Virus record (IMG/VR): IMGVR_UViG_3300047551_002253
Span: 1-34,746 of that record
DNA: 34,746 bases
Source of the DNA: a virus
Strand: one strand, 5' to 3'
The notes under the pieces were generated by a model. That model was not told where the DNA came from. It saw only the letters and a program-made list of their open reading frames with translations, and made no database searches. Positions 1 through 8,334 of this stretch are shown in pieces. The translations under genes and the position numbers were made by a program. Position 1 is the stretch's first letter. The number at the start of each line of letters is the position of its first letter.

Positions 1-8
1 CAACGCCC

Positions 9-154
9 CTAAGCCCCCACGCCCTCACACCACACAGCTACCAAGTTGCCACGCCACTAAGCCCTCACGCCCCCACACCACACAGCTACCAAGTTGCCAC
101 GCCACTAAGCCCTCACGCCCCACACCACACAGCTACCAAGTTGCCACGCCACTT
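9..154. repeat. Three-copy ~48-bp tandem repeat at the left end
   Basis: A 33-bp core beginning CACACCACACAGCTACC starts at 26, 74 and 121, giving periods of 48 and 47 bp. The linker between cores contains CTAAGCCCTCACGCC (57-71 and 105-119), and a related CTAAGCCCCCACGCC lies at 9-23. The array is C-rich on this strand and has no open frame of note. There is no unique spacer between copies, so it is not CRISPR. A TAA at 10-12 could be the stop of a gene entering from the left, probably terminase. Function is unknown. Confidence 0.9.
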
Positions 155-206
155 ACAAAACAACGCAACCCTTACCACCTACACTTAAACAAAATGCTTA
201 CGGGCA

Positions 207-755
207 ATGGCATTACCGCCCCAAATATACGCAGGCGATACAGTCAAGTGGACCGATACCACTGCACTTACCGCCACCACTTACACCTATTACTTTCGCA
301 CTAACGATGCGTCCGGCGCAACTGCAGCCGGCACCCTCAGCGGTGGTACGTGGAACTTCACCCTCGCCGCCAATACCACCGCCGCCCTCGCCCTCGGCCA
401 GTGGTACTACCAAGCCATAAGTGTCAGTAACAGCGAACCAACAACACAAAGAACAGGCGGCTTAGTTGTTCTGCGCTCCCTGACTTACTCAGGCCAAGCC
501 ACCGCCCTCGACTTGCGCAGCCAAGCCGAAACCGATCTCATCGCAGTCGAGGCCGCAATCCGCGCCCTGGTCAGTGGCGCCCAGGAGTACCGCATTGGCA
601 CACCTACCGGTGGCCGCCTAGTCAAGCGTGCCGAACTCGCACAGCTCATCGCTTGGCGCGACCGCCTCAAAGCGGACATCGCCCGCGAAAAGCTCGCCGA
701 GAACGTGGCCAACGGCAAAGGCGATGGCCGCTCCCTCTACATCCGCTTCCAGTAA
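207..755 (+). CDS. Head-tail joining protein with C-terminal gpW-like domain
   Basis: 182 aa. The last ~80 residues (about 100-182) form a helical segment with an ETDLIAVEAAIRALVSG stretch, a short beta-like turn (EYRIGTPTGGRLVKR) and a second helix ending in GRSLYIRF. This resembles the helix-hairpin-helix layout of lambda gpW, which plugs the filled head below the portal. Residues 1-95 are Thr/Ala-rich and beta-like, starting with a GDTVKWTD motif that suggests an Ig/BppU-like fold. Such two-part proteins are familiar directly upstream of lambda-type portals, and here the gene ends 6 bp before the portal gene. The ATG at 207 follows the repeat array. The gpW assignment is by pattern and position. 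Confidence 0.7.
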   Translation: MALPPQIYAGDTVKWTDTTALTATTYTYYFRTNDASGATAAGTLSGGTWNFTLAANTTAALALGQWYYQAISVSNSEPTTQRTGGLVVLRSLTYSGQATALDLRSQAETDLIAVEAAIRALVSGAQEYRIGTPTGGRLVKRAELAQLIAWRDRLKADIAREKLAENVANGKGDGRSLYIRFQ

Positions 756-761
756 CTCGTC

Positions 762-2432
762 ATGGGACTGCGCACCTGGCTCCGCACTCAGCTCAACGTC
801 GTCCGCAACGGGCGCCGTGCTTATGACGCTGCCCGCTGGAATCGCTTCACCGCCGACTTCCTGGCCTCAAACACCAGCGCCGACGCCGAACTGCGCGGCA
901 GCCTCAAGGTGCTGCGCAACCGCAGCCGTGCGCTGGTCCGCGACAACCCCTACGCCCGCCAGGCCAAACGCACCACCCAGATCAACGTCGTCGGACCACG
1001 CGGCATCCAGATGCAGCCGCAGATCCTCCGCCCCAACGGCCAAGAAAAGGACGAACGCCGCAACACCGCCCTAAGCCTCGCCTGGAACCGCTGGTGCCGT
1101 GCCGACTCCTGCGATGTCACCGGCCGCCTCAGCTTCCACGGCATCGAACTCTCCATCGTCGGCGCCCTCCCCGAATCCGGCGAGATCGGCATCCGCCTGG
1201 TCCGCCAGCCCATGGGCCGCAGCAAGGTGCCCCTCAGCCTCGAACTAGTCGAATCCGACCAGATCGACGACGACTACACGGGAGTCAGCGATCGCCCTAA
1301 GCACTACTGGCGTATGGGGGTCGAGCTAAATGAGTGGGGGCGCCCCACCCGCTACGCCATCCTCCGCAAGCACCCCGGCGACGCCGAACTCGGCACCTAC
1401 ATCGACGGCACCGCCAAGCACCTCTTCATCGACGCCGCCGACTTCATTCACGTTTACATGCCGGACCGCGTAGGTCAGACACGCGGCGTGCCCTGGTTCG
1501 CCCCCGTCATCACCACCTCCTGGAACCTCGGCAAGTACGAGGAGGCCCACTGGACCCGCAAGCGCGTCCAAGCCAACAGCCTCGGCTGGATCCAGACCCC
1601 CGAGCCCGACCAATTCGGCAGCCTCAACACCGACGGCAGCCCCGCCCTCGAAGGCGACAAACGCCTCTGGAACACCGAGCCCGGCTCCTACAACTTCCTC
1701 CTGCCCGGCGAAACCGCCATCCCGCCCGATTTCGGCCCCGACGACGGCCAGTACGAAGCGGTGGTCCGCACCCTGGCCCGCCGCTTCGCCGCCGGCTACG
1801 GCTGCTCCTACGAAACCATCAGCCGCGATTTCTCCGACACCAACTACAGCAGCTCCCGCCTAAGCATCTTGGAGGACCGCGATCACTGGCGCGTAATCCA
1901 GTCGATCCTCATCCAACAGGTACACCAGCGCATATTCGAAGAGTGGCTCATGGCCGCAGCGCTTACCGAGCTGCCCATGCCCATGTTCTCCGATGTGTGG
2001 ACCCGCCCCGACCGCTACAACACCCCTCACTGGCAGGCCCGCGCCTGGAGCTGGGTCGATCCCGCTAAGGAGATGAAGGCGATGGAGCAAGCCCGCGCCC
2101 TCCAACTCCAGACCCACGCCGAGCAAATCATGGAGTACACCGGCAACGATTTCATGAGCACGATGACCACCATCAGCAAGGAAAACGAAATCAAGGTCGA
2201 TCTCGGCCTCCGCCGCCCCAACACCAACACCCCGAGCAACGCCACCCCCAACAGCAACGGCAACGCCACCCCACCCCAGCCCAACCGCTCCATCGACTTC
2301 GCCGAAGACCTCGAAGCCGACTATCCGCCCGACGACTCAATCGAACTCCACCTCGACGCCTCCGAACCCCCCATCCGCCTCCGCACCGACCTAAGTCGCC
2401 TGGCCCGCGCCACCACACCCCTCGACCCCTAA
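762..2432 (+). CDS. Portal protein, lambda gpB family
   Basis: 556 aa, close to the usual size for the lambda gpB type (phage_portal_2). The portal forms the dodecameric ring at one capsid vertex through which DNA is packaged and ejected. Family features are the N-terminal region with RSRALVRDNPYARQAKR followed by NVVGPRGIQMQP, the VESDQIDDDY segment near residue 165, IHVYMPDRVGQTRGVPWF near 230, and a FAAGYGCSYETISRDFSDTN segment near 345. The C-terminal tail (about 490-556) is Asn/Pro/Asp-rich and low-complexity. The gene follows the gpW-like gene and precedes the protease-capsid gene, as in lambda. Its TAA stop lies inside a copy of the dispersed CTAAGC repeat. Confidence 0.95.
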   Translation: MGLRTWLRTQLNVVRNGRRAYDAARWNRFTADFLASNTSADAELRGSLKVLRNRSRALVRDNPYARQAKRTTQINVVGPRGIQMQPQILRPNGQEKDERRNTALSLAWNRWCRADSCDVTGRLSFHGIELSIVGALPESGEIGIRLVRQPMGRSKVPLSLELVESDQIDDDYTGVSDRPKHYWRMGVELNEWGRPTRYAILRKHPGDAELGTYIDGTAKHLFIDAADFIHVYMPDRVGQTRGVPWFAPVITTSWNLGKYEEAHWTRKRVQANSLGWIQTPEPDQFGSLNTDGSPALEGDKRLWNTEPGSYNFLLPGETAIPPDFGPDDGQYEAVVRTLARRFAAGYGCSYETISRDFSDTNYSSSRLSILEDRDHWRVIQSILIQQVHQRIFEEWLMAAALTELPMPMFSDVWTRPDRYNTPHWQARAWSWVDPAKEMKAMEQARALQLQTHAEQIMEYTGNDFMSTMTTISKENEIKVDLGLRRPNTNTPSNATPNSNGNATPPQPNRSIDFAEDLEADYPPDDSIELHLDASEPPIRLRTDLSRLARATTPLDP

Positions 2433-2517
2433 GCCCCCACGCACCCACGCCACTAAGCCCCCACGCCACTGCACCCCCACACCACGTACTTACGCTCCAC
2501 TTACCGCCCCGCAACTC
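2429..2517. repeat. Intergenic C-rich repeats between portal and capsid genes
   Basis: This 85-bp gap plus the portal stop holds two copies of the dispersed element: CTAAGCCCCCACGC at 2429-2442, which includes the portal TAA, and CTAAGCCCCCACGCC at 2453-2467, which is identical to 9-23. It also has CCACACCAC motifs like the left-end array. No clear Shine-Dalgarno sequence is visible before the ATG at 2518. Confidence 0.75.
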
Positions 2518-5400
2518 ATGGCCAACGTGAACGGCACCGAAATTGACCTCACGCCGACCAGCGGTATGCGGGAGGAGGCCGAGCGCTACCGCGCCTGGAA
2601 GGACGAGGGCCAAGCGGGTGGGACGGACGTAGCCAGCACCCGCGCCACTCAAATCCTCAGTGGCAACGAGCTAAGCCCCGACACCGTGATCACCATGAGT
2701 GCGTGGTTCGCCCGCCACGAAGTTGACAAGCAGGCCGAAGGCTTCAGCCCCGGCGAGGCCGGCTACCCCTCTCCCGGTCGGGTCGCCTGGGCCGCCTGGG
2801 GCGGTGATCCCGGCAAACGCTGGAGCGACAGCCTCTCCGACCGCATCAAACAGGCCGAAGACCGCACCGCCCCCACGCCGCCAAGCAGCTTGCGGGCAGC
2901 CCCCGGCGCACTCAGCGAGGGCGACTTCGTGGCGTGGAACAGCTCAGGTGGCACGGCCCGGGGCCGCATCGAGCACATCATGCGCGAGGGCGTGCTCGGC
3001 ATCCCCGACAGCGACTTCAGCATCACCGCCACCCCCGACGATCCCGCCGCCCTAATCCGCATCTACCGCCCCAGCGGCGACGGCTGGGACGAAACCGAAA
3101 CCCTCGTAGGCCACAAGTTCTCCACGCTGCGCAAAATAAATCCGCTAAGCAGCGCGGATGACGAGGACGACGATAAACGGGGCGCCGAGCCGCGCAACCT
3201 AGAGCAACGCCCTTACCCCAACGAACACGCCGCCCGCCTACTCGACCCCGACCAATTCGAGCGCTTTCGGCGCAGTGCCAATGAGTTCGGCCAGGGCATC
3301 GACGCAATCTACGGAATAAGCGGCAACGAGCCGGTGCAATTACAGGCACTAAGGTTCGATGCTGCCCGCTTTACAGTGAGTGAAGCCAAAGATTGGCTAG
3401 GCGAACACGATTACAAGCCCATCCTCTTCGAGCCCGCTACCGGTAAGTCCATGGAGACCGCAACTGCTATCGACGTCAAGGCACTTAGCAAGGAGGTGCA
3501 CCGCCGCGAAGCCCCCCAAGGACTCCGCATCGAGGACACCGACGCCACGGGGCTCACCTTCAGCTTCAGCTCCGAAGCACCCGTGGAGCGTTGGTGGGGC
3601 CGCGAGGTGCTGCTGCACGACGCCGAGTCCATGGACCTGGCCCGCATGAACGATGGCGGCCCCTGGCTCTGGAACCACAACCGCGACGTAGTTCTCGGCG
3701 TCGCCGAGAAAGCCTGGCTCGGTGACGACCGCCGCCTCTACGTCAAAACAAAATGGAGCCCCAACACCACCGAAAAGGGCACCGAGGAGTACAAGCGCAG
3801 ACGCGACATCGAAACCGGCATCGTCCGCAACGTATCCTTCGCCTACGAAATCAACGACGTACGCGAAGCACCTAACGGCGATATGCAAGTAACACGCTGG
3901 AACGTACTGGAGGTGTCATCCGTCAGCGTCCCAGCTGACCAGAGCGTCGGTCTAGGCCGCGCATTAAGTTCCACCGAACCAACAGAACCAACATCCGTGC
4001 CCGTACAAGAAACGCATCAACCCGAATCTTCTACACTTCAAACTAAGCAGACCGCCGAGCGCGGAACTGACACCCCCCAAGCAATTCCTTCCATGGAACA
4101 ATCCATCAACGTCCAGGAGGTGCAAACCGCCGCTCGGCAGTCCGAGCGTGAGCGTGTTGCCGCCATCCGTGCCATGTGCGACCAACACCAAGTCGGCGCC
4201 GATCTGGCCACCCACCTCATCGACACCGACGCCTCCCTCGACCAAGCCCGCGAGGCTGTCCTGAAGCAACTCGGCCGCACCCGCACCGAGTTCCAGGGAC
4301 GCGTCCACGATGACGGCGCCGCCTCCATCGGCCTGACCCCCCAAGAGGTCAAGCGCTACAGCCTGATGAACGTGATCCGCCACCTGGCCGATCCGTCCGA
4401 TCGCAGCGCCCGTGAAGCTGCCTCCTTCGAGCTGGAGTGCTCCAAGGCCGCCGAAACCAAGCTGGGCCGCGCCGCCCGTGGCGTCGTCATGCCCTGGGAC
4501 GTGATGGCCGCGCCCCAACTCCGCGCCCCCCAATCCGTAGGCACCGCCTCTGCCGGCGGCTACGTGGTCGATACCCAGCTGCTCACCGGCTCCTTCATCG
4601 ACCTGGTGCGTAACCGCTCCGCCCTGCTCGGCCTCAACGTCACCACCCTCACCGGCCTGGTCGGCAACGTTGATATCCCGAAAAAGACCGGCAACACCAC
4701 CGCCTACTGGGTCGGTGAGGACGTGGCCGTCAGCGAGACCAACCTCACCCTCGGCCAAGTCTCCATGACCCCCAAATCCCTGGGCGGTTACGTGGACATC
4801 ACCCGCCGGCTGATGATCCAGCAGTCCATGGACGTGGAAGCGATGGTCCGCGCTGACCTCGCCGAGTCGATCGCCCTCGCCATCGACTCCTCCGCTGTCT
4901 ACGGCCTCGGCGGCGCCTCCGCCCTCCTCGGCCTCAAGAACATCACTGGCGTGGGCACCGAAACCCTCACCAGCGACGCCAACACCAACAAGTCCATCGG
5001 GGGCGTCACCTACTACTTCGGCAACTTCGCCGACTACGTGAACATGGAGACCACCGTCTCCGTGAGCAACCTCGACGTTGCCTCGATGTTCTACGTGGGC
5101 AACGCTCACGTGCGCGGCGCCCTCAAGCAGACGCTCCGCAACACCAACAGCGAGATGATGATCTGGGAGAACAACGAGGTCAACGGCTACGCCGCCCGCG
5201 TAAGCAACCAGCTCGTCGGCTCCAATGTGCTATTCGGCGACTTCTCCCAGGCCATCTTCGGCTTCTGGTCTGGCGTCGATGTCACCGTGGATCCCTATAC
5301 AAACTCCACCAAGGGAACCACCCGCATCGTGGCCTTCCAGGATGTGGACTTCGGAGTCCGCAACCCCGCCGCCTTCGTCTTCGGTTCCGGTAACGCCTGA
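2518..5400 (+). CDS. Prohead protease-major capsid protein fusion with N-terminal accessory domains
   Basis: 960 aa, one uninterrupted frame. Residues ~17-105 form a helical domain (AWFARHEVDK...VAWAAWGGDPGKRW). Residues ~134-207 look like a Tudor/SH3-type domain (GDFVAWNSSGGTARGRI). Residues ~231-311 carry the RPYPNEHAARL domain often linked to prohead proteases. Residues ~337-480 are an HK97-type (U35-like) prohead protease, with likely catalytic His387 (NHN), Ser440 (VRNVSFAYEI) and a conserved Glu465 (LEVSSVSVPAD). A linker at ~480-525 leads to a helical delta-like region (~527-585), then an HK97-fold capsid protein (~600-960; GGYVVDTQLL, DITRRLMIQQS, C-terminal VRNPAAFVFGSG). A Met at 526 (nt 4093) has no obvious ribosome site. 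The protein presumably self-cleaves to release the shell subunit. Confidence 0.92.
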   Translation: MANVNGTEIDLTPTSGMREEAERYRAWKDEGQAGGTDVASTRATQILSGNELSPDTVITMSAWFARHEVDKQAEGFSPGEAGYPSPGRVAWAAWGGDPGKRWSDSLSDRIKQAEDRTAPTPPSSLRAAPGALSEGDFVAWNSSGGTARGRIEHIMREGVLGIPDSDFSITATPDDPAALIRIYRPSGDGWDETETLVGHKFSTLRKINPLSSADDEDDDKRGAEPRNLEQRPYPNEHAARLLDPDQFERFRRSANEFGQGIDAIYGISGNEPVQLQALRFDAARFTVSEAKDWLGEHDYKPILFEPATGKSMETATAIDVKALSKEVHRREAPQGLRIEDTDATGLTFSFSSEAPVERWWGREVLLHDAESMDLARMNDGGPWLWNHNRDVVLGVAEKAWLGDDRRLYVKTKWSPNTTEKGTEEYKRRRDIETGIVRNVSFAYEINDVREAPNGDMQVTRWNVLEVSSVSVPADQSVGLGRALSSTEPTEPTSVPVQETHQPESSTLQTKQTAERGTDTPQAIPSMEQSINVQEVQTAARQSERERVAAIRAMCDQHQVGADLATHLIDTDASLDQAREAVLKQLGRTRTEFQGRVHDDGAASIGLTPQEVKRYSLMNVIRHLADPSDRSAREAASFELECSKAAETKLGRAARGVVMPWDVMAAPQLRAPQSVGTASAGGYVVDTQLLTGSFIDLVRNRSALLGLNVTTLTGLVGNVDIPKKTGNTTAYWVGEDVAVSETNLTLGQVSMTPKSLGGYVDITRRLMIQQSMDVEAMVRADLAESIALAIDSSAVYGLGGASALLGLKNITGVGTETLTSDANTNKSIGGVTYYFGNFADYVNMETTVSVSNLDVASMFYVGNAHVRGALKQTLRNTNSEMMIWENNEVNGYAARVSNQLVGSNVLFGDFSQAIFGFWSGVDVTVDPYTNSTKGTTRIVAFQDVDFGVRNPAAFVFGSGNA

Positions 5401-5633
5401 TGCCCTGGTACGAGCTGACAACTGACGTAATGGTCGCCGGAACTCCCCGCTCTGCCGGGGAGATCCTCGATCTCAGCATCAGCGATGGCCAGCTCCTGAC
5501 CGGCCTGGGACGCGCCAAGCCATCCCAGGCCCCTCAGCCTGCCGAGCCCGCGTCAGAACCTGCGATTGAGCAGCCTTCGGTAACTTCCCCGCGCCTCACC
5601 CGGCGTACCAAGTCCACATCTCCCAAGGAGTAG
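5400..5633 (+). CDS. Small protein after the capsid gene, function unknown
   Basis: 77 aa. Its ATG overlaps the capsid stop (TGATG at 5398-5402), so translation is probably coupled. The first ~40 residues (PWYELTTDVMVAGTPRSAGEI) look folded. The rest is Pro/Ser/Thr/Lys-rich and probably disordered. The position corresponds to lambda FI or other small head-completion proteins, but no motif proves this. A decoration or connector accessory role is an inference from position only. Confidence 0.65.
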   Translation: MPWYELTTDVMVAGTPRSAGEILDLSISDGQLLTGLGRAKPSQAPQPAEPASEPAIEQPSVTSPRLTRRTKSTSPKE

Positions 5634-5635
5634 TC

Positions 5636-6016
5636 ATGGCCCTCAGCCAACGCAACTTCGAGGCGCTGCAAACCTTTGCAGCCTTCGCCCCCGCCACCGT
5701 CACCGCCGTAACCGCCGCCTCCAGCGTCGATCTGCTCGGCTATGACGGCGACGTCGTTTTCGTGATGCAAGCCACCGCCGCAGGCGACGGCCACGCCCTC
5801 AAGGTGCGCCTTGAGCACAGCGACGAAAGCGCCGCCAACTTCACCGCCATCACTGGTGGTGCGTTCGCCGACATCGGCAACGCCGCCTACCTCAACAAGG
5901 TCACGATCTCCAAGGACGACGTGAAGCGCTACGTGCGCGTCAACATCTACGAGGAGACCGGCACCGCCAGCTCCATCGTCTCTGTGGTCGGCGTCGGCGT
6001 CAAGAAGTATCAGTAA
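5636..6016 (+). CDS. Putative head decoration or stabilisation protein
   Basis: 126 aa, preceded by a good ribosome site (AAGGAG about 7 bp before ATG). The sequence is beta-rich with alternating hydrophobics (DGDVVFVMQATAAGDGHALKVRLEHSD) and a C-terminal VRVNIYEETG segment. It has no signal peptide or membrane helix. Proteins of this size and pattern often follow siphophage capsid genes and coat the head, which is the basis of the call. It could also be a connector-associated protein. The strong ribosome site fits a high-copy structural product. Confidence 0.5.
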   Translation: MALSQRNFEALQTFAAFAPATVTAVTAASSVDLLGYDGDVVFVMQATAAGDGHALKVRLEHSDESAANFTAITGGAFADIGNAAYLNKVTISKDDVKRYVRVNIYEETGTASSIVSVVGVGVKKYQ

Positions 6017-6046
6017 GCCCCGCACTCCCCTCCGCGTGCTGGCCCT

Positions 6047-6322
6047 GTGCTCACTGACGACCCCACGATCTACCTGGCCGATTTCGGCGTCAGCGTCACA
6101 GCTGGCGCCGTTTCCGGCTTGGGCATCCTCGACATGCCCAGCGAACTAATTGTTGACAACCAAGTAATCACCACCGAATACACCCTTACCTGCGAAGCCT
6201 CAAAATTCGGCAACCTCGCCTACGACTCCAGCGTAAGGGTCAATGGCGTAGCCTACAAAGTACGCAACACCATCCAAATAACCGATGGTGCGTTCGTGCA
6301 GATAGCCCTACAAAAGGTGTAA
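6047..6322 (+). CDS. Putative head-tail connector protein (FII-like position)
   Basis: 91 aa, starting at GTG 6047; no upstream ATG in frame fits. The small beta-rich protein contains YLADFGVSVTAG, a GILDMPSE turn and VRVNGVAYKVRNTIQITDG, resembling small head-tail joining proteins of the lambda FII class that sit between the gpW-filled portal and the tail terminator. The gene lies between a probable head protein and the tail terminator, ending 4 bp before the next ATG. The assignment rests on pattern and gene order, not a diagnostic motif. Confidence 0.55.
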   Translation: MLTDDPTIYLADFGVSVTAGAVSGLGILDMPSELIVDNQVITTEYTLTCEASKFGNLAYDSSVRVNGVAYKVRNTIQITDGAFVQIALQKV

Positions 6323-6326
6323 GCGC

Positions 6327-6758
6327 ATGGCCACACGCCGCGAACAAATCCTGGTCGCGCTTACCAGCCAGTTGACGGGCACTACCGGCGTTGGTACGCG
6401 CATCTACCGCAGTCGTGTCGAACCGGTGGCCCGCGCCGAATCCAGCGCCCTAATTATCGAGCCGGTAAGTGATAACACAACACAGAACACCTCACTACCG
6501 ACCTTAGACCACAACTTAACGGTACGAGTCGTAGTCATAGTCAGAGCAACCGTTCCCGATCAGGCTGCCGATCCGATCATCGAGTCTCTGCACGCAAAAC
6601 TTATGGCCGACCTAAGCCTTGGCGGCTTAGCAATCGACATCCAACCGGTCTCCACCGAGTTCACCCTCGAAGCCGCCGACACTCCCGTAGGCGTAATCTT
6701 CTGCACCTACCGCGTCCTCTACCGCACAAAGGTCAACGATCTCTCTCAAGCGCCCTAA
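6327..6758 (+). CDS. Tail terminator protein (lambda gpU/Z-like)
   Basis: 143 aa. The layout is typical of tail terminators: an N-terminal helix with RREQILVALTSQL, an IYRSRVEPVARAESSALIIEPVSD strand region, a LTVRVVVIVRATVPDQAADPI block, LMADLSLGGLA, and a final strand with YRVLYRT. Terminators cap the tube once it reaches the length set by the tape measure and dock the tail to the head. It immediately precedes the tail-tube region, as expected. It could instead be the Z-type minor tail protein, since a single gene occupies the Z/U position here. Confidence 0.72.
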   Translation: MATRREQILVALTSQLTGTTGVGTRIYRSRVEPVARAESSALIIEPVSDNTTQNTSLPTLDHNLTVRVVVIVRATVPDQAADPIIESLHAKLMADLSLGGLAIDIQPVSTEFTLEAADTPVGVIFCTYRVLYRTKVNDLSQAP

Positions 6759-6821
6759 GACGCGTTACCGCACTTATTAGCACTCCCATTACCTAAGCTC
6801 TACTTATCCGCTCCGCAGCCT

Positions 6822-7040
6822 ATGGCCCGCGCCACGGCCCAGCCTTCCGACGCCCCCATGCCGCCCAGCAACGACGCCCCCACGCCGCTAAGCGACGCCC
6901 CCACACCACTCAGCGAAGAAGTGCAACCCGCACCACCTACGCTTATTGATGAATACAGCGGACAGGGTGGCTCGTACACTCTCGATCCAGCAACAGGTAT
7001 CCGCATCCTTGTGCAGCGGACCAAGCCTTCTGCCCCCTAA
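6822..7040 (+). CDS. Small Pro-rich protein upstream of the tail tube gene
   Basis: 72 aa. The first ~45 residues are Pro/Ala/Ser/Asp-rich with a repeated SDAPTPLS motif (probably disordered and variable). The last ~27 contain SGQGGSYTLDPATGIRILVQRT, a pattern I have seen in short proteins located just before tail-tube genes of other siphophages. Function is unknown. It ends in CCCTAAGC and is followed after 13 bp by the tube gene, suggesting co-expression. Confidence 0.6.
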   Translation: MARATAQPSDAPMPPSNDAPTPLSDAPTPLSEEVQPAPPTLIDEYSGQGGSYTLDPATGIRILVQRTKPSAP

Positions 7041-7053
7041 GCGGTGAATCTCA

Positions 7054-8217
7054 ATGGCCCTTCTTACTCGCAAGCGCCTCATCCTGGCCGAAATTGAGTC
7101 GCAGTACGGCACCGATCCGAACCCCGGCGCCGCTGACGCCATCTTGGTCCGCGACCTCAGCATCACGCCTCTGCAGAGCGACGTTGTAAGCCGCGACCTG
7201 GTACGCCCTTACCTCGGCGCATCCGAGCAGCTGCTGGCTAACACTCGCGTTGAATGCACCTTCAGCGTCGAACTGGCCGGAAGCGGCGCCGCTGGCACCG
7301 CTCCACGCTTCGGTTCGGTGCTCAAGGCGTGCGGTCTGGCCGAGACCGCCGTAACGCCCGCCGTAACCGGAACTGCCACTGCGGGCGCCCTCAACAGCAT
7401 CACCCTTGCTGCAGGCGCCAGCGGCACCAACGACTTCTACAAGAACCAGATCCTCCGCATCACGGCTGGCGCAGGCGCCGGCACAGTTGCGTTGATCACC
7501 GGCTACGTCGGCTCTACCAAGGTCGCCACGCTTCGTGCCGTTAACGGTTCCGTCACGCCGGACAACACCAGCGCCTACTCGATCGACGCCCACACCCTCT
7601 ACACCCCCGTAAGCTCCGCGTTCAGCTCCGTCACCATCCACTACAACATCGACGGTGTGCTGCACAAAGCCACGGGCTGCCGTGGAACGTTCTCGCTCAA
7701 CACCGCCGTAGGCGAAATCCCCACCATCGACTTCACGATGACCGGGATCTACAGCGCTCCTACGGACACCGCCGCTCCAACCCCCACCTACGCCAACCAA
7801 GCCACCCCCCAAATCTTCAAGGCCGGCAACAGCGGCGCCTTCAACCTCCTTGGCTACAGCGGATGCCTCCAGTCCGTCGCCATGGAAGTGGGCAACACCA
7901 TCGTCTACCGCGAGCTGGTGGGCTGCACTAAGGAAGTGCTGCTCACCGACCGCGCCAGCACCGGCACCGTCGTCATCGAAGCTCCCACCATCGCCGCCAA
8001 GGACTACTTCACCGCCGCCCTCACAGACGGCACCCTCGGCGATCTCACCTTCATCCACGGCACCACAGCCGGCAACATCGTCTCGATGATCTCCAACCGC
8101 GTAGACATCGGCGATCCCTCCTACTCCGATCAAGACGGCATCCACATGCTCTCCCTCCCCTACACCGCTGTCCCCTCCACAGCCGGCAACGACGAGTTCC
8201 GCCTCATCTTCGCCTAA
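7054..8217 (+). CDS. Major tail tube protein
   Basis: 387 aa. The N-terminal pattern LTRKRLILAEIESQYGTDP, then VSRDLVRPYLGASEQLLANTR and FSVELAGSGAAGTAPRFGSVLKACGLAET, matches the tail-tube family found in lambda-order siphophages. The subunits polymerise into the tail shaft around the tape measure. A Gly/Ala/Thr-rich segment at ~105-190 may be an inserted surface domain, since simple tube proteins are shorter. It sits between the terminator and the G/GT chaperones, as lambda V does. The stop codon lies in a repeat copy and is followed by a strong hairpin. Confidence 0.88.
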   Translation: MALLTRKRLILAEIESQYGTDPNPGAADAILVRDLSITPLQSDVVSRDLVRPYLGASEQLLANTRVECTFSVELAGSGAAGTAPRFGSVLKACGLAETAVTPAVTGTATAGALNSITLAAGASGTNDFYKNQILRITAGAGAGTVALITGYVGSTKVATLRAVNGSVTPDNTSAYSIDAHTLYTPVSSAFSSVTIHYNIDGVLHKATGCRGTFSLNTAVGEIPTIDFTMTGIYSAPTDTAAPTPTYANQATPQIFKAGNSGAFNLLGYSGCLQSVAMEVGNTIVYRELVGCTKEVLLTDRASTGTVVIEAPTIAAKDYFTAALTDGTLGDLTFIHGTTAGNIVSMISNRVDIGDPSYSDQDGIHMLSLPYTAVPSTAGNDEFRLIFA

Positions 8218-8269
8218 GCTGCCACGCCACCACGCCACCGCGCCGCCAAGCACTTAGCTGCTTGGCGGC
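8214..8269 (+). terminator. Repeat copy plus strong hairpin after the tail tube gene
   Basis: CTAAGCTGCCACGCC at 8214-8228 includes the tube stop codon and is identical to 15 bp of the 16-bp units at 31709-31756. Just downstream GCCGCCAAGCA (8242-8252) pairs perfectly with TGCTTGGCGGC (8259-8269) around a CTTAGC loop, an 11-bp GC-rich stem. No T-run follows, so it is not a classical intrinsic terminator. It may attenuate transcription or protect the 3' end of the abundant tube message. Confidence 0.55.
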
Positions 8270-8334
8270 TTAGCCACGCCGCAACTAAGCAGCCTATACT
8301 GCAAATGCACCCGCTTAGCGCAGCTGCGCAGCTT

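Noticed and set aside
26-153. CRISPR-like array at the left end
   Set aside because: Copies are contiguous with similar linkers and no unique spacers; it is a tandem repeat.
1288-1295. One GCGATCGC (HIP1) octamer, typical of cyanobacterial genomes
   Set aside because: A single copy cannot support a host call; it was not used as evidence.
1334-2068. A 244-aa Arg/Pro/His-rich rightward frame inside the portal gene
   Set aside because: It is a frame shadow of a GC-rich gene.
3964-5109. A 381-aa open frame on the minus strand opposite the capsid gene
   Set aside because: It is Gly/Val/His/Asp-rich without any domain and is the expected by-product of GC-rich codons in the well-identified capsid gene.
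7051-8253. A 400-aa open frame on the minus strand opposite the tail tube gene
   Set aside because: It is Gly/Ala/Val-rich, with no motif, and fully overlaps a confident structural gene.
8295-8300. TATACT as a -10 box before the chaperone gene
   Set aside because: No -35 element is found at a suitable distance; not strong enough to call a promoter.
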